DNA of 64,000 bases from Streptomyces lavendofoliae (GTDB lineage Bacteria; Actinomycetota; Actinomycetes; Streptomycetales; Streptomycetaceae). Within the stretch, counting starts at the first letter, position 1. The number at the start of each line of letters is the position of its first letter. The notes beneath the pieces were generated by a model that saw nothing but the letters and a program-made list of their open reading frames with translations, was not told the origin of the DNA and ran no database searches. Positions 62,962 to 64,000 of this stretch are shown here, one piece after another. The position numbers were made by a program, and so were the translations under genes. The DNA is taken from positions 186,001 through 250,000 of the forward strand of contig NZ_BMTP01000004.1 of assembly GCF_014649735.1 (NCBI RefSeq), read 5' to 3'.

Positions 62962-64000
62962 TTACGGGGCCGCTCCCAGGAACACCGGGTTGGTGAACGC
63001 CGCCAGGGCTCCCGGCAGCCCCGGCAGCGCGGGCGGGTGGCGGACCTCGGCGCGGACGTGGGCGGCGTACGCGGCCGTGGTCGTCCACTCCACCGCGCCC
63101 GTGCCCGACGCGGGCAGCGGCGCCGTGTGCAGGAGGCCCTGGTCCGTGACCAGGTGGGCCGTGCAGCCGGGGGCGCCCGTCACCTCCAGGCGGACCGTCA
63201 CCGGGGCGCCGGGCGGGGCGGGGAGCCGGTCGCCGATGCCCGCGCGGGCGCCGCGTCCGCCCGTCGCGGAGAACGCCAGGGACACGGCGGCCGACTCGGC
63301 GACGTAGGAGCGGCCCGCCCGCAGGCCGGCCAGGACCGCCTCACGGGTCAGGTCGTCGGCGAGGACGACCGTCTGCGGTTCGCCCACCGCCTGCGGCTCG
63401 CGGTGCGCGTCGCTGCCGCCCATCGCGGGGACCCAGCGGCCCCGGCCGGTGAGCGTGGCGTCCCAGTCGGCCAGCGTGACCTCGTCGTCCGGGGTGTAGG
63501 GGCCGTTCCACACTTCCACCGCGTCCGCCTCGCCGAAGCCGAACCTCCAGGAGCAGCCGACGCACGTGGCGTGCGGGTGCGCCGGCACGACCAGGCCCCC
63601 GGCCCGCCGGATCTCGCGCGCGAAGTGCCCGAAGCGGTTGTCGCGGGCCCGGTAGCGCCAGTCGACGAACGTTCCGGGGTCGGTGCCGACCGCGACGACG
63701 TGACCGGTGCGCGTGGTGACCTCCTCGCCGGTGAGGATCAGCAGGTCGTCGCCCCACAGCCCGTCCCACGCCCGGTGGGCGGCGTGCGTGTTGTGCTCGG
63801 AGCTGTTGATGAAGTCGAGACCGGCGGCCCGTGCGGCGGCGGCGACCTCGGCCGGCGTGCGCCGCCCGTCGGAGTACACCGTGTGCAGGTGGCAGTCGCC
63901 GCGGTACCAGGCCCGGCCCCGCCCCCTGGCCCGCCCCGGCGGGTACACCGGGCGCGGCGTCCGCCCGGCGGGTCCGTACGCGAGGCGGACCGTCACCGTG
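62962..64000 (-). CDS. PHP-domain metal-dependent phosphoesterase/CehA-McbA-type protein (5' truncated by window)
   Basis: At least 346 residues; the frame runs out of the window at base 64000, and CehA/McbA proteins usually have about 100 or more further N-terminal residues, so I annotate it as partial. Metal-binding motifs of the PHP family: GDCHLHTVYSDG, NSSEHNTH, VVPAHPHA and GGSDAHRE. A C-terminal beta domain follows. A GTG at 63996 could start a shorter form. It may be a phosphoesterase or hydrolase; not further assignable. Confidence 0.8.
   Translation of the reverse strand, partial: TVTVRLAYGPAGRTPRPVYPPGRARGRGRAWYRGDCHLHTVYSDGRRTPAEVAAAARAAGLDFINSSEHNTHAAHRAWDGLWGDDLLILTGEEVTTRTGHVVAVGTDPGTFVDWRYRARDNRFGHFAREIRRAGGLVVPAHPHATCVGCSWRFGFGEADAVEVWNGPYTPDDEVTLADWDATLTGRGRWVPAMGGSDAHREPQAVGEPQTVVLADDLTREAVLAGLRAGRSYVAESAAVSLAFSATGGRGARAGIGDRLPAPPGAPVTVRLEVTGAPGCTAHLVTDQGLLHTAPLPASGTGAVEWTTTAAYAAHVRAEVRHPPALPGLPGALAAFTNPVFLGAAP

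Overview
The window is a piece of Streptomyces (or very close relative) chromosome. Base composition is uniformly very high GC with near-total G/C at third codon positions. Starts are often GTG, and stop/start overlaps of the ATGA and GTGA type are common. The gene families are streptomycete trademarks: a conservon (cvn), AfsK/AfsS/AfsR, DmdR1, a BldG-like antagonist, and an XRE-DUF5753/DUF397 pair. From memory, the order serC ... citrate synthase-pdxH ... dmdR1 ... kbpA-afsK ... afsS-afsR ... amino-acid permease follows the conserved chromosome core of S. coelicolor; no search could be run. I saw no rRNA, tRNA, CRISPR, transposase or prophage genes.

Left part (1-22 kb). serC is followed by a six-gene, fully overlapping conservon on the minus strand (cvnA, cvnB, cvnC, cvnD and two cytochrome P450s). 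The first P450 is CYP157-like and lacks the ExxR arginine; the second is a canonical CYP154-like enzyme. Divergent from it is a large FAD/Fe-S oxidoreductase, then an EamA exporter. From 11.0 to 21.1 kb lies a tightly coupled plus-strand operon: TIGR03084 protein, AtuA-family protein, acyl-CoA carboxylase beta and biotin-containing alpha subunits, acyl-CoA dehydrogenase, acyl-CoA ligase, enoyl-CoA hydratase and TetR regulator. This is a branched/terpenoid acyl-CoA degradation unit. An 18-bp perfect palindrome just before it is the likely TetR operator.

Middle (21-48 kb). A citrate synthase diverges from pdxH. Next come a structured non-coding stretch carrying a perfect extended Shine-Dalgarno on the minus strand, a PAS protein, a SIS-domain protein and dmdR1. 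An alpha/beta hydrolase follows that has both a TTA codon (bldA) and a near-perfect SOS box. After it are regulators (TPR/XRE, ECF sigma with a zinc-finger/MDMPI anti-sigma partner, BldG-like antagonist, ATPase-type anti-sigma, IS30-HTH/MarR fusion, GlxA-type AraC), purU, an EF-hand protein, transporters and small conserved proteins. One small reading frame at 43.9-44.1 kb is interrupted by an in-frame TGA. A dispersed intergenic repeat occurs twice (25.0-25.2 and 47.5-47.6 kb).

Right part (48-64 kb). This is the afs antibiotic-control region: TetR, KbpA-like VOC protein, the Ser/Thr kinase AfsK with a PQQ propeller, AfsS with four 17-residue repeats, and AfsR (SARP-NB-ARC-TPR). Immediately downstream of afsS is a 58-residue, apparently undescribed peptide. 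It joins an N-terminal hydrophobic segment to a single copy of the AfsS repeat motif, and I consider it the most interesting novelty here. AfsK phosphorylates AfsR, AfsR activates afsS, and the new peptide is placed to be co-transcribed with afsS. The window closes with a pentapeptide protein, thioesterase, APC permease, cupin, monooxygenase, IclR regulator and a PHP/CehA-type protein cut by the window end.
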